Source: Flavobacterium sp. SLB02
Lineage (GTDB): Bacteria > Bacteroidota > Bacteroidia > Flavobacteriales > Flavobacteriaceae
Direction: 5' to 3'
Length of the DNA stretch: 64,000 nt
NCBI RefSeq assembly: GCF_009664855.1
Contig: NZ_CP045928.1
Coordinates: 4,713,186-4,777,185, forward strand
Made by a program: the position numbers and the translations under genes. Positions within the stretch are counted from its first letter, which is position 1, and each line of letters starts with the position of its first letter. Shown in pieces: positions 33,947 through 44,071 of the stretch. The notes below the pieces were generated by a model. It was not told the origin of the DNA. It worked only from the letters and a program-made list of their open reading frames with translations, and did not search any database.

Positions 33947-35431
33947 CTACTTTACTTCTTGCATTAATTTCCTGATAATTGGCGAAATTGCCAATAAAAT
34001 CAATCCTGCAACAAGCGAATAAATGGCCAGTTGATAGTATCCCTCTGTATAAGATTGCAGCTTAGAAACTAAAGTATCACCGGTATTTGATCTGGAAATT
34101 TCTGCTCCCAGCTTACCTGCAGCCAATTGCCCAAAAGCACTTGCCAGGAACCATAATCCCATCATCATCCCAAACAGTCTTTTTGGAGACAATTTTGTAA
34201 TAATAGACATTCCGATTGGCCCTAAACAAAGCTCACCAATAGTAGTTATTAAATAAGCAAAAGTAAATACGTTCAATGAAGTGATTCCTTTAGAGTCTGC
34301 AAAGAATTTAGTTAGATAGAAGATATAGAAAGAAGCTGCAAGGAACAAAAATCCAATTCCGAATTTAATCAAGGTATTTGGTTCAATTTTTCGCTTTCCT
34401 AACCATATCCATAACAAACCAATAAGCGGACTTAAAACCACTACAAAAAAAGTATTCGAGCTATTATTAACAACGTTGGGATCTATTGTAAAAAACAATA
34501 ATTTGTCATTTAGATTATCCTTTGCAAAAAGCGATAATGATCCTCCACTTTGTTCGTAAATAGAATTAAACAAGAAATAGAAAAACACAAACAGAAAAGC
34601 TGCAAAAAGCTTCTTTTGCAATTTAGCGTCTCCTAACTTAAACAATTCATAAACGAAATACAAAACGGCAACTGTACCAATCGTATACATGAAATAATCT
34701 GTATATTTAGTATTCTTAACCATTATAAAAATAAAAGGCAAACTCAAAATAGACAAAGCATATACCGCTATTTCACGAATTCTTCTTTTATTGGCATCTA
34801 AGTGCAATAATGGAGAATCCCCAATTGGTCCTAAATGTTTTTTAGTGAACAAAAAGGTAATTAAACCTAAAAACATCACAATTGCGGCTGACAAAAAACA
34901 CAATTGCCACGAATAAAATTTCCCTAAATAAACACACAAAGCGCCTCCAAAAAGTCCTCCGACATTTATTCCGGCATAGAACATTCCGTAACCGGCATCC
35001 CTACGTCCATCGCTTTCATGATACAATTCCCCTACCATTGAAGAAACATTGGGCTTAAAAAAACCGGTTCCAATAATCGAAAAAGCAATTCCGTAATAAA
35101 AGAAATCATGAGGCGCGACGGCAATCAAAAGATTACCCAGAATCATAACGATTCCTCCAAAAAACAATGATTTCTTGAATCCTAAAACCTTATCTGCAAA
35201 AATACCTCCAATAAAAGTAAAGGCGTATACAAAAGCCTGAATAGCTCCATATTGCTCGCTGGCATGATCTTCTTTCAAAAAAAGCTGATCTACCATAAAA
35301 ATAACCAAAACACCACGCATTCCGTAAAAACAAAAACGCTCCCACATTTCAACAAAAAACAAATACCATAATTGCTTTGGGTAATTGCCTTTAAAATTTT
35401 GAATTTCCTCTAAAGTGATCTTCTGCTCCAT
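33947..35431 (-). CDS. POT-family proton-dependent oligopeptide transporter (copy 1)
   Basis: 494 aa, about 12-14 helices. POT signature: the N-terminal ELWERFCFYGMR-type motif (seen as FVEMWERFCFYGMRG), the helix 2 region AFTFIGGIFADKVLGFKKSLF, and the PTR2 signature around GTGFFKPNVSSMVGELY. It imports di- and tripeptides with protons. Last of three neighbouring POT genes, 15 bases behind the next one. Confidence 0.92.
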   Translation of the reverse strand: MEQKITLEEIQNFKGNYPKQLWYLFFVEMWERFCFYGMRGVLVIFMVDQLFLKEDHASEQYGAIQAFVYAFTFIGGIFADKVLGFKKSLFFGGIVMILGNLLIAVAPHDFFYYGIAFSIIGTGFFKPNVSSMVGELYHESDGRRDAGYGMFYAGINVGGLFGGALCVYLGKFYSWQLCFLSAAIVMFLGLITFLFTKKHLGPIGDSPLLHLDANKRRIREIAVYALSILSLPFIFIMVKNTKYTDYFMYTIGTVAVLYFVYELFKLGDAKLQKKLFAAFLFVFFYFLFNSIYEQSGGSLSLFAKDNLNDKLLFFTIDPNVVNNSSNTFFVVVLSPLIGLLWIWLGKRKIEPNTLIKFGIGFLFLAASFYIFYLTKFFADSKGITSLNVFTFAYLITTIGELCLGPIGMSIITKLSPKRLFGMMMGLWFLASAFGQLAAGKLGAEISRSNTGDTLVSKLQSYTEGYYQLAIYSLVAGLILLAISPIIRKLMQEVK

Positions 35432-35446
35432 TTATTTATAAATAAT

Positions 35447-37105
35447 TTAATTGATTCCTCGTTCTTTCATCACCTTGTTGAGCTGCTTTACCAAAACAAA
35501 CATCAGTACAGTTGCAAACATTAACAATGCAAAATTAACCCAAAAAAAGTTAGCTTTATTGTCGTACGTATCCCACATACTTGCCAAAACTCCGCTCAGC
35601 TTATTTCCTATAGACGTGGATAAAAACCAGCCTCCCATCATTAAGGAAGTAATATTAACGGGACTTAATTTAGATACTACCGATAATCCCATCGGGCTTA
35701 AAAACAATTCCCCAATTGTTATGATTCCGTAATTTGCCACCAGCCACCACGCACTGACTTTCTCTGCTCCATCATTACCAATTTGTACCGCAGCTACCAT
35801 AACCAAAACAGACAGCGCCGAAATTAATAAACCAAAAGCAATTTTTGTAGGTGTCGAAGGTTCTTTCTTTCTGGATCGTAAAAAAGAGAAAAATGCAACA
35901 ATTAAAGGTGTCAGTATAATTACCCAGGCAGGATTAATAGACTGACTTAAATTGGTAGCCCAAAGATGTACTTTGGCTCCTTCTGAAGGTAATTTTTCAG
36001 GAGCAACATTCCTAAAATATAAAGGGTAGTTTACTTCTGTCTCCACAACTCCGTTTGTTTTTTGCAAACGAAACTGATGATCGTAAACCTCAGTAGTTGA
36101 TTTTTTATACTCTACTTCTTTGGCTAATTTTATTTTACCAACAAACTGACCAGCAGTTCCGGTTACTTCTCTATCTGTATAGCGATCTGCCCAGGTATTA
36201 AGCGCCGAACCATTAAGCTTAAATACGCCCCAAAATAAAATTACGACCCCAAAAATAGCTAAAAGAGCTCCAATTGATCTTTTATCTTCTTTTTTAGCTT
36301 TAAAATAAAGTGATCCGTAAAAGAAAACTATAGGAATACAGGCAAAAATAAAAGCATCTGTACTATCTGAGCCAAAGATATAACTGTCTAAATTAGTATC
36401 TGATGCAACGCCTTTTATCAACCAGCCAATAGCTCCAAAAACAAAAGAAGGTAACAGAATAAACAGGATAATTTTATAAAATGGCATATCGCCTTCCTGA
36501 ACTCCTTTTTTCTGGTCATATCCTACATAATGTTTTGTGCCTAATAAAAACACAATAACACCTACAAACATTCCAACACCGGCAGCCATAAAAGCCCAAT
36601 GCCATCCTAAAAGAATCTGCAATGCAGCACCAAAGAAATTACAAATAAAAGCCCCTACATTGATTCCCATATAGAAAATATTGTAGCCTTCATCTTTTTT
36701 ATCTTTATATTTTTCTTCAGAATAAAAACTTCCTAATAATGTAGAAATATTAGGCTTAAAGAAACCATTACCTATAATCACCAATGTCATGGCAATGTAA
36801 AGCACTGTTATATTGTGCACTCCCATTAAGAAGTAACCAATACCCATTAAAATTCCACCAAAAACAATAGATTTTTTGTAGCCTAAATACCTGTCAGCAA
36901 CAAGACCTCCAATAAAAGGGGTTAAAAAAACTAAGGCGATAAAAGTTCCGTATAAATCAGAAGCTTCTTTCTCTGTCATTGCAAAACCATCCTTTACATC
37001 TTTTAGATATAAAGTAAAAATCCCGATCATTAAATAATAACCAAAACGCTCCCACATTTCAGATAAAAATAAATAAGGAAGTGCTTTTGGGTGTTTTTTC
37101 CACAT
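35447..37105 (-). CDS. POT-family proton-dependent oligopeptide transporter (copy 2)
   Basis: 552 aa. POT motifs: FLSEMWERFGYYLMIGI, GGLVADRYLGYKKSI, IGNGFFKPNISTLLGSFY. Compared with copy 1 it has an extra extramembrane segment of about 90 residues in the middle (about 305-390; WADRYTDREVTGTAGQFVGK onward), as in several flavobacterial POT proteins, perhaps periplasmic. It is separated from copy 3 by a hairpin. Confidence 0.92.
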   Translation of the reverse strand: MWKKHPKALPYLFLSEMWERFGYYLMIGIFTLYLKDVKDGFAMTEKEASDLYGTFIALVFLTPFIGGLVADRYLGYKKSIVFGGILMGIGYFLMGVHNITVLYIAMTLVIIGNGFFKPNISTLLGSFYSEEKYKDKKDEGYNIFYMGINVGAFICNFFGAALQILLGWHWAFMAAGVGMFVGVIVFLLGTKHYVGYDQKKGVQEGDMPFYKIILFILLPSFVFGAIGWLIKGVASDTNLDSYIFGSDSTDAFIFACIPIVFFYGSLYFKAKKEDKRSIGALLAIFGVVILFWGVFKLNGSALNTWADRYTDREVTGTAGQFVGKIKLAKEVEYKKSTTEVYDHQFRLQKTNGVVETEVNYPLYFRNVAPEKLPSEGAKVHLWATNLSQSINPAWVIILTPLIVAFFSFLRSRKKEPSTPTKIAFGLLISALSVLVMVAAVQIGNDGAEKVSAWWLVANYGIITIGELFLSPMGLSVVSKLSPVNITSLMMGGWFLSTSIGNKLSGVLASMWDTYDNKANFFWVNFALLMFATVLMFVLVKQLNKVMKERGIN

Positions 37106-37126
37106 AACTGTAATCTCTTTAAAATT

Positions 37127-37162
37127 AAAATTACCTACAAGCCTAAACCTGTAGGTAATTTT
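37127..37162 (-). terminator. Hairpin inside the POT cluster
   Basis: A 13-base perfect stem (37127-37139 with 37150-37162) between POT copies 3 and 2. On the minus strand it is followed by a modest T-run, so it could be a full or partial terminator that lowers expression of the downstream POT genes. Confidence 0.65.
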
Positions 37163-37181
37163 GATATATTATTAGTATTAT

Positions 37182-38858
37182 TTATCGAACACCGTGCATC
37201 ATCTTTTTCAAGAATGGAGTCAAAGCAAATAATATAATTGCCGCGATACCGGTTAAAACAACAAATACCATAAAAAATTCATATAAATTGTGGATTTCGA
37301 ATCCTGCAAAAAAGTGATTGTGAGCACTAATCTGATGCTGATCTAATAAAGCTATCTGCTCTGGAGTTGGCGTGATTTTATTGTCTAAAACTGCCTGAAG
37401 ATCGATTCCTAATTCTTTTGCTTTTGCAAATTTATCTCCTGTTGCAGGCAAGATAGAACCTAAAGTTCCTCCTAAAGCATAACCTGAAGCATTTGACAAG
37501 AAGAATACACCGTATAATAAAGAAGAAAAACGTTTTGGAGATAATTTACCTACCAATGATAAACCAATTGGAGATAAACATAACTCAGCACATGTATTTA
37601 AGAAATACAATAAGATAAGCCATTTTACTAATAACAACCCTGAAGTTCCGATATAAGAAACCTGAGTAGCAATCATGAAGAAACTAATAGAAATTACCAC
37701 TAAACCTACGGCTAATTTTACCGGAGAGATTGGCTCTCTGTCTTTAGCTCTTAAAGTATCCCAAAGTATACTGAAAGGTACTGCTAAAATCACCACGAAT
37801 AGTCCGTTGAAAATCTGAACCATCGAAGGAGGCATTTGCCATCCAAAGAAATTTCTATCAGTTTGGTTATCTGCAATAAAAGTTAATGATGAACCTGCTT
37901 GTTCAAAAGCCGCCCAAAAGAAAATAATAAAGAACGAAACGATATAAATTACAATAATTCTGTCTCTTTCGATTTTAGTTAAAGAAGTATCAGAGATAAT
38001 TAATCCGGCCAATGATAAACCACTTGAGTAGATTAATGTATAGATTAAGTTCTGACCTACTCCATAATGAAAAAAGAATCCTAAAGCTACAAATGCAATT
38101 CCGGCAATAGCCAAAGCTTTGTTAGAAAAATTAGCTTTTTGCGCTTCTCCTTCTTCAAAATCAGAAGCATCATTTTTAGAAGGCAAACCTCCTAATGGTT
38201 TTCCTTCAGGAGAAACCACATATTTATTTTTCAAAAAGTAAAAAAGTAATGTACCTAATAACATTGCTACAGAAGCCGCCATGAATCCCCATCTAAAAGC
38301 ATGGATATCTCTAATTCCGCCAGCATCTTTTACATCTCCTAATAAAGGACAAATAGACTGACCTAAAAAAGCTCCGATGTTGATCCCCATATAGAAAATA
38401 GTAAAAGCACTATCTAATTTTGTTTTTTCCTGTTTAGGATACAAACTTCCCACCATACTTGAAATGTTTGGTTTGAAAAATCCGTTACCAAAAACAATAA
38501 CTCCTAATGCAGAATACATGATAATTTTTGCCAAATCTAAATTAGATTCGAAAACACTACCACTGGTAAACAATAACATTTGTCCAATTGCCATTAACAA
38601 TCCGCCTAATAAAATACAGTTTCTGTTACCTAAAAAACGATCGGCTACAAAACCTCCCAACATTGGCGTTAAATAACAAAGTCCAAGGAAACCTCCATAA
38701 ATCAAAGATGCTTCTTCTTCCTTCATCAATAATGAATTCACAAGAAATAAAGTTAATAAAGCCCGCATTCCATAAAAGTTGAATCGCTCCCACATCTCCG
38801 TTCCAAACAATACCCAAAGTCCTTTTGGATGCGCAGTTTTTACTTGAGTTTCTCCCAT
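37182..38858 (-). CDS. POT-family proton-dependent oligopeptide transporter (copy 3)
   Basis: 558 aa. POT motifs: LFGTEMWERFNFYGMRALL, LGGFVADRFLGNRNCIL, FGNGFFKPNISSMVGSLYP. It lies 36 bases downstream of the dipeptidyl peptidase gene, so the peptidase product and the transporter are probably made together: the enzyme releases dipeptides and the transporter takes them in (inference from context). Confidence 0.92.
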   Translation of the reverse strand: MGETQVKTAHPKGLWVLFGTEMWERFNFYGMRALLTLFLVNSLLMKEEEASLIYGGFLGLCYLTPMLGGFVADRFLGNRNCILLGGLLMAIGQMLLFTSGSVFESNLDLAKIIMYSALGVIVFGNGFFKPNISSMVGSLYPKQEKTKLDSAFTIFYMGINIGAFLGQSICPLLGDVKDAGGIRDIHAFRWGFMAASVAMLLGTLLFYFLKNKYVVSPEGKPLGGLPSKNDASDFEEGEAQKANFSNKALAIAGIAFVALGFFFHYGVGQNLIYTLIYSSGLSLAGLIISDTSLTKIERDRIIVIYIVSFFIIFFWAAFEQAGSSLTFIADNQTDRNFFGWQMPPSMVQIFNGLFVVILAVPFSILWDTLRAKDREPISPVKLAVGLVVISISFFMIATQVSYIGTSGLLLVKWLILLYFLNTCAELCLSPIGLSLVGKLSPKRFSSLLYGVFFLSNASGYALGGTLGSILPATGDKFAKAKELGIDLQAVLDNKITPTPEQIALLDQHQISAHNHFFAGFEIHNLYEFFMVFVVLTGIAAIILFALTPFLKKMMHGVR

Positions 38859-38894
38859 ATTATTTATTATTTGATTAAGGTTTAAAGTTTTAGA

Positions 38895-41066
38895 TTATAA
38901 ATTTTCTTTGATAAAGTTAGTCATTTTATTATAAAGCTGAATTCTCGTTGCACCGCCATAAATACCGTGGTTTTTATCCGGATATATCTGAGAATCAAAT
39001 TGTTTATTAGCTTGAATCAATGCTTCCATCATCTGCATAGAGTTCTGCACATGAACGTTGTCATCACCTGATCCGTGAATCAATAAAAACTTACCTTTTA
39101 ATTTACTAACGTGGTTTATTGGAGAGTTCTGATCGTATCCGCTAGCATTTTCCTGTGGAGTCTGCATGTATCTTTCTGTGTAAACAGAATCATAAAAACG
39201 CCAGTTGGTTACCGGAGCAACTGCAATCGCCATTTTAAACACGTCATTGCCCTGAAAAATACAGTTCGAAGCCATAAATCCACCATAACTCCATCCGAAA
39301 ATTCCAATTCTTGAAGCATCAACATAAGGATAAGCTCCAATTACTTTTGCAGCATCAATCTGATCCTGAACTTCGTATTTCCCTAATTCTTTTTGAGTAA
39401 CTTTTTTGAAATCAGCACCTTTAAAACCAGTTCCTCTTCCGTCAATACAAGCTACGATATAACCTTGCTGTGTCAGAGAGGCAAACCAATAATCATCAGA
39501 ATTATTCCAATCGTTATTTACCTGCTGAGATCCCGGACCAGAATACTGGTACATGAAAACAGGATATTTTTTTGAAGGATCAAAATCTTTTGGTTTCAAA
39601 ATCCAGGCATTCAATTCGTTTCCTTTAGCCGTTTTTAAAACAAAAAATTCTTTTGTTGGTAAATTATAGCTTTTCAATTTAGCCGCAAGCGCCTCATTGT
39701 TTTCGATAACCTGAATCTCTTTTCCTGTTTTAGACTCATTTAAAGTATAAGTCGTAGGTTGAGATGCACTTGAGAAAGTATTGATAAAAAATTGGAAGTT
39801 AGGACTAAAAGTGGCTACACTTGTTCCGACTTTAGAAGTTAAACGTACTTTACTTTTTCCGTCTAAACCAATTCTGTAGATATCTCTGTTAATAGAACCA
39901 TTTTCTGTAGATTGGTAGAAAATAGTTTTGTTTTTTTCGTCGAAACCATAGTAAGATACTACTTCCCAGTTTCCTTTTGTAACCTGATTTTTAAGTTTTC
40001 CCGTTTTATCATACAAATAGATATGATTAAAACCGTCTTTTTCGCTTGTCCAGATGAAGCTATTATCTTTTAAGAAAGTCAAATTATCTGTAACATCTAC
40101 ATACGCTTTGTCTTTTTCATTCAGCACCACTTTTGCAGTAGCTGTAGTTCCGTCAACAAACAACAAATCAAGATTATCCTGGTGGCGGTTTAAAACCTGA
40201 GCCGATAATACGTTGTTATCATTTGTCCATTGCAACCTTGCAATATAAAAGTCATTATAATTATCTAATGCTACTTTTTTAGTGCTATTTCCGGCAGCAT
40301 CATATATATGTAATGAAACTACTGAGTTTTTCTCTCCTGCTTTAGGATATTTGAACGTTTCGATAGTTGGGTATAAATCTTTATGAAACATCGACATCGA
40401 AAATTCCGGAACCTGGCTTTCATCAAAACGAATGTAAGCTAGTTTTTTACTGTCTTTACTCCAGTCAAAAGCCCGGACAAAAGCAAATTCTTCTTCGTAA
40501 ACCCAATCCGTAATACCATTAATGATGGCATTTTTCCTTCCGTCAGTTGTAACAGCTGTAGATTTTTTTGAAGCTACATCGTATACATATAGGTTATTTT
40601 CTTTTGCATAAGCAATTTTAGTTCCGTCAGGCGAAAAAGTTGGTTCCTGAACCTGAAAATCAAAAAGCTTTGTAAGTGAATTTGTTGTTATATCATATAA
40701 AAAATAATCTGCTGTAAAAGAATGACGAAAGATTTTATTGGAATTACAGGCAATTAGAATCTTTTTTTCAGAAGCATCAAAAGTATAGCTGTCAATTCCA
40801 TCGGCAAGATCCTTATGATTTTTTGTATCAATTAAGTTTGACACTTTTTTTAGGGTAGCAAAGTCATACAAATCAATCTGCATACTTCTACTCGCCTGAT
40901 CTACATTTAAAACCGTGTATTGGTCTGTATTCTTTAGCGATTGCAACTCATCCATTCCTTTTGCACGAAATGCTCCGCTATAAATATCTTCGACAGTAAT
41001 TTTTTGTTGACCAAAAACAGTAGCCACTAAAAATAAAAGTATTACAGTAATTTTACTCGTATTCAT
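38895..41066 (-). CDS. S9-family dipeptidyl peptidase (DPP IV-like)
   Basis: 723 aa with signal peptide (1-19, ending FGQ), so periplasmic. The N-terminal beta-propeller (about 40-470; DPPIV_N with the Glu-Glu motif DWVYEEEFAF) precedes the alpha/beta hydrolase domain. The catalytic Ser is at about 593 in GWSYGGFMAS, Asp in GSGDDNVHVQ and His in NHGIYGG. The enzyme removes X-Pro or X-Ala dipeptides from peptide N-termini. It is first in a cluster with three peptide importers. Confidence 0.95.
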   Translation of the reverse strand: MNTSKITVILLFLVATVFGQQKITVEDIYSGAFRAKGMDELQSLKNTDQYTVLNVDQASRSMQIDLYDFATLKKVSNLIDTKNHKDLADGIDSYTFDASEKKILIACNSNKIFRHSFTADYFLYDITTNSLTKLFDFQVQEPTFSPDGTKIAYAKENNLYVYDVASKKSTAVTTDGRKNAIINGITDWVYEEEFAFVRAFDWSKDSKKLAYIRFDESQVPEFSMSMFHKDLYPTIETFKYPKAGEKNSVVSLHIYDAAGNSTKKVALDNYNDFYIARLQWTNDNNVLSAQVLNRHQDNLDLLFVDGTTATAKVVLNEKDKAYVDVTDNLTFLKDNSFIWTSEKDGFNHIYLYDKTGKLKNQVTKGNWEVVSYYGFDEKNKTIFYQSTENGSINRDIYRIGLDGKSKVRLTSKVGTSVATFSPNFQFFINTFSSASQPTTYTLNESKTGKEIQVIENNEALAAKLKSYNLPTKEFFVLKTAKGNELNAWILKPKDFDPSKKYPVFMYQYSGPGSQQVNNDWNNSDDYWFASLTQQGYIVACIDGRGTGFKGADFKKVTQKELGKYEVQDQIDAAKVIGAYPYVDASRIGIFGWSYGGFMASNCIFQGNDVFKMAIAVAPVTNWRFYDSVYTERYMQTPQENASGYDQNSPINHVSKLKGKFLLIHGSGDDNVHVQNSMQMMEALIQANKQFDSQIYPDKNHGIYGGATRIQLYNKMTNFIKENL

Positions 41067-41187
41067 TGAGAATTATTTTAAATATAAAAAAGAGCCCAAT
41101 TTTAGTAAAAAAAATGAACATAATACACATTTCAACTGTTAAATGTTAAAAAAAATAACGTTTGCGTACTTTTCAAATTTCAAATAC

Positions 41188-41220
41188 ATTGCAAACAAAA
41201 CTCTTAAAATGGTATCTTTG
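41188..41220 (+). promoter_or_regulatory. Promoter of the HMG-CoA reductase gene
   Basis: TATCTTTG at 41213-41220 with ATTG 21 bases upstream matches the Bacteroidota layout. The ATG is at 41250. Confidence 0.6.
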
Positions 41221-41249
41221 CCGCAACATTATTATTTAAAATACTGAGA

Positions 41250-42572
41250 ATGAACAACGCTGTTGCCGGATTTTCTAAATTATCCAAAAAAGAAAAAATA
41301 AACTGGATCGCCAATACCTATTTTTCAAGCCCTGAAGAAGCACTAAATATTATAAGAAATTACTGGAATTCAGACGAGAAGCTGCAGCAGTTACATGACG
41401 AATTCATCGAAAACACCCTTACAAACCTCTATATTCCACTTGGAGTTGCTCCTAATTTTTTAATCAACGGACAATACAAAACCATTCCGATGGCAATTGA
41501 GGAGAGTTCAGTGGTTGCAGCGGCCTCAAAAGCAGCAAAATACTGGTCGACCCGCGGAGGTTTTAAAGCCACTGTAATTGATACCGAAAAAATTGGTCAG
41601 GTTCATTTTACTTTCAATGGAGATGCAGAAAAACTACATTCTTTCTTTGATCAGATCAAACCAAAATTTTTCTCTGACACTCAAAGCATTACCAAAAATA
41701 TGCAGCAACGTGGTGGAGGAATTTTAGATATAAAATTAAAAGACAAAAGAAGTTTATTAGAGAATTACTTTCAGCTTCACGCTACTTTTGAAACAAAAGA
41801 CAGTATGGGAGCTAATTTCATTAACTCTTGTCTGGAACAATTTGCCACGACTTTAAAAGAGGAATTTCAGCATTCTGATTTATTTTCAGAAGAGGAAACA
41901 CTAAAAGTGGTCATGAGTATTTTATCCAATTATGTTCCTAATTGTATCGTTAGAGCCGAAGTCTCCTGCCCTATTGAGGATTTAACAGAGAAACACATAC
42001 CCAATCCACAAGAATTTGCGGAGCGATTTTTACAAGCGGTGCAAATTGCCGAAGTCGAACCTTTTAGAGCTGTAACCCATAATAAAGGGATCATGAACGG
42101 AGTCGATGCGGTAATTCTTGCGACCGGAAATGACTTTAGAGCTGTTGAAGCCGGAGTTCATGCATACGCGTCAAAAAATGGTCAGTACGCCAGTTTATCT
42201 CATGCTAAAATCGAGAACGGAATTTTTACTTTCTGGCTTGAAATCCCTTTAGCACTAGGAACTGTTGGGGGATTAACTTCTTTACATCCCCTGGTTAAAC
42301 TATGTTTTGATATACTCGAAAAACCATCAGCAAAAGAATTAATGCAAATTGTTGCCGTAGCAGGTTTGGCACAAAACTTTGCCGCATTGCGCTCACTAAC
42401 TACAACCGGAATTCAGGAAGGCCACATGAAAATGCACTTAAACAACATCATCAACCAATTTGAAGCTACCGAAGAAGAACGTCGTTTAATTAAATCTCAC
42501 TTTAAAAAAAATGCTGTTTCACATAGCGCGGTTGTTGAATTTATTAAAAACATAAGAAAACAAAATAAATAA
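41250..42572 (+). CDS. mvaA: Hydroxymethylglutaryl-CoA reductase, class II (degradative-type)
   Basis: 440 aa soluble class II enzyme that interconverts HMG-CoA and mevalonate. The catalytic Glu is in PMAIEESSVVAAASKAA, Lys in THNKGIMNGVDAV, Asp in ILATGNDFRAVEAG and His in EGHMKMHL. Despite the family name, in Flavobacteriia it most likely serves mevalonate synthesis for isoprenoids (inference, supported by the adjacent GYDIA kinase). Confidence 0.92.
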   Translation: MNNAVAGFSKLSKKEKINWIANTYFSSPEEALNIIRNYWNSDEKLQQLHDEFIENTLTNLYIPLGVAPNFLINGQYKTIPMAIEESSVVAAASKAAKYWSTRGGFKATVIDTEKIGQVHFTFNGDAEKLHSFFDQIKPKFFSDTQSITKNMQQRGGGILDIKLKDKRSLLENYFQLHATFETKDSMGANFINSCLEQFATTLKEEFQHSDLFSEEETLKVVMSILSNYVPNCIVRAEVSCPIEDLTEKHIPNPQEFAERFLQAVQIAEVEPFRAVTHNKGIMNGVDAVILATGNDFRAVEAGVHAYASKNGQYASLSHAKIENGIFTFWLEIPLALGTVGGLTSLHPLVKLCFDILEKPSAKELMQIVAVAGLAQNFAALRSLTTTGIQEGHMKMHLNNIINQFEATEEERRLIKSHFKKNAVSHSAVVEFIKNIRKQNK

Positions 42573-42584
42573 AATTCCAAAAAT

Positions 42585-42655
42585 TACAGCCTACAAATAA
42601 ATTCCAAATCCCAACAATAATTGGAATTTGGAATTTCAAATATTGGAATTTATTT
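42585..42655. repeat. AATTCCAAAT / ATTTGGAATT intergenic repeat
   Basis: Several direct and inverted copies of ATTCCAAAT fill the gap between HMG-CoA reductase and GYDIA kinase and can fold as a hairpin around CAATAATTG. The same words occur after rodA and rpoD. No reading frame. Confidence 0.6.
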
Positions 42656-42667
42656 TAAAATTGAAGC

Positions 42668-43588
42668 ATGAAAAAAACCTATTACAGTAACGGAAAACTC
42701 TTAATAACAGGCGAATATTTAGTTTTAGATGGCGCCAGAGCTTTTGCATTACCCACAAAATTTGGACAAAATTTAATTGTAGAAAACGGTTCCAACCATG
42801 AAATTCAATGGGAAAGCTATGATTTTGACGAAAACATCTGGTATCAGGACACGATTTCTTTTTCTGAAATTACACATCCTGTCGATGCAAAAACTGAAAC
42901 TGTAAAAACGACTTTGATTCAGATTTTACATGAAGCTTATCTTTTAAATCCTGATTTCATACATAATTCGGAAGGATACAAAATTAGCACACAACTTACA
43001 TTTCCTAAAAAATGGGGACTGGGTACTTCTTCTACTTTATTAAACAATATTGCCCAATGGACCAATATTGATGCTTTTACACTCTTAAAAAACAGTTTTG
43101 GCGGAAGCGGTTATGATATTGCCTGCGCGCAAAACGACACTCCTATTGTGTATCGCCTGGAACAGAATTTGCCTATAGTAGAAACGGTACACTTTGATCC
43201 TGATTTTACCCAAAACATTTATTTTGTTTACCTTAATAAAAAACAAAATAGCAAAGCGGCAATTAATGCGTATTACAATAATAAGAACCAACATTTAACG
43301 CATAATATCATCGACAATAATAAAATCACCGATACTATCTTAAATGCAAAAACCGTAAAAGAATTTGCCCTTGCAGTAGAAAAGCACGAAATTCATATGA
43401 GTGATATTCTCGAAATACGCACTATCAAAGAAGTTGCTTTTCCGGATTTTAGCGGCGTTGTTAAAAGTCTTGGAGCCTGGGGAGGTGATTTTGTAATGGC
43501 AATTGCAAAAGAGGATCCAAAAGATTATTTTGTTTCAAAAGGATACGAAACGATTCTTACTTATGATGAAATGATATTACAGCAATAA
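42668..43588 (+). CDS. GYDIA-family GHMP kinase
   Basis: 306 aa. GHMP fold: an N-terminal GKLLITGEYLVLDGARAFALPT, an ATP-loop-like KKWGLGTSSTLLNNI near 117-132, and the family-naming GGSGYDIACAQ near 147-157. The family is specific to Bacteroidota, and mevalonate or phosphomevalonate kinase activity is the usual inference. Its place behind HMG-CoA reductase supports a role in the mevalonate pathway. Confidence 0.88.
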   Translation: MKKTYYSNGKLLITGEYLVLDGARAFALPTKFGQNLIVENGSNHEIQWESYDFDENIWYQDTISFSEITHPVDAKTETVKTTLIQILHEAYLLNPDFIHNSEGYKISTQLTFPKKWGLGTSSTLLNNIAQWTNIDAFTLLKNSFGGSGYDIACAQNDTPIVYRLEQNLPIVETVHFDPDFTQNIYFVYLNKKQNSKAAINAYYNNKNQHLTHNIIDNNKITDTILNAKTVKEFALAVEKHEIHMSDILEIRTIKEVAFPDFSGVVKSLGAWGGDFVMAIAKEDPKDYFVSKGYETILTYDEMILQQ

Positions 43589-43620
43589 AAAATATTTATC
43601 TGCAACCGATATAAAAGCAA

Positions 43621-43650
43621 AAAAGTAAACTATTCGTTTACTTTTTTTTT
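43621..43650. terminator. Terminator after GYDIA kinase
   Basis: AAAAGTAAAC/GTTTACTTTT stem with TATTC loop and T-run; it lies between convergent genes and can act on both. Confidence 0.85.
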
Positions 43651-43654
43651 ATTT

Positions 43655-44071
43655 TTACGATGTCTTCTCCAGATGTCTAACTTTTTGAGTTTCCAGTTCG
43701 TTTGATTCTATCAATGTATTGTGCAAACGTTCTGCCATTTTCTCGATACTGTTATTAATAGAATCATAAACAACTTCCATCCTGCGATGTTTCTCCTCCT
43801 TCACGGCTTTCAAAACATCTTCAACAAAAGCTTTTTCATATTTTTCAGCAACAGAATCACGAGTATTGGTAAGCCTGATCACATAATCGTTACTCATAAT
43901 GGTAACTTTAAAATGCTGCTCTTCATTACTCAAATAATACTTACCTCCCAACTCATCACTATTGATATCAGTACTGCTAAGTTTTAAAAGCTCTGTAATT
44001 ATTCCAAAAATATGATTTTCAATTTTAGAATAGACTCTGGGCCTTCTTTTCAACAAATTAAACATAAACAT
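43655..44071 (-). CDS. Hypothetical 138-aa protein
   Basis: Not recognised. It starts MFMFNLLKRRPRVYSKIE, with no signal peptide or membrane helix. A beta-rich first half (KYYLSNEEQHFKVTIMSNDYVIRLTN) precedes a long charged helix (about 78-138) that may form a coiled coil. It is convergent with the GYDIA kinase and isolated from ppiD by about 280 bases. Cytoplasmic; no role can be proposed. Confidence 0.6.
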   Translation of the reverse strand: MFMFNLLKRRPRVYSKIENHIFGIITELLKLSSTDINSDELGGKYYLSNEEQHFKVTIMSNDYVIRLTNTRDSVAEKYEKAFVEDVLKAVKEEKHRRMEVVYDSINNSIEKMAERLHNTLIESNELETQKVRHLEKTS

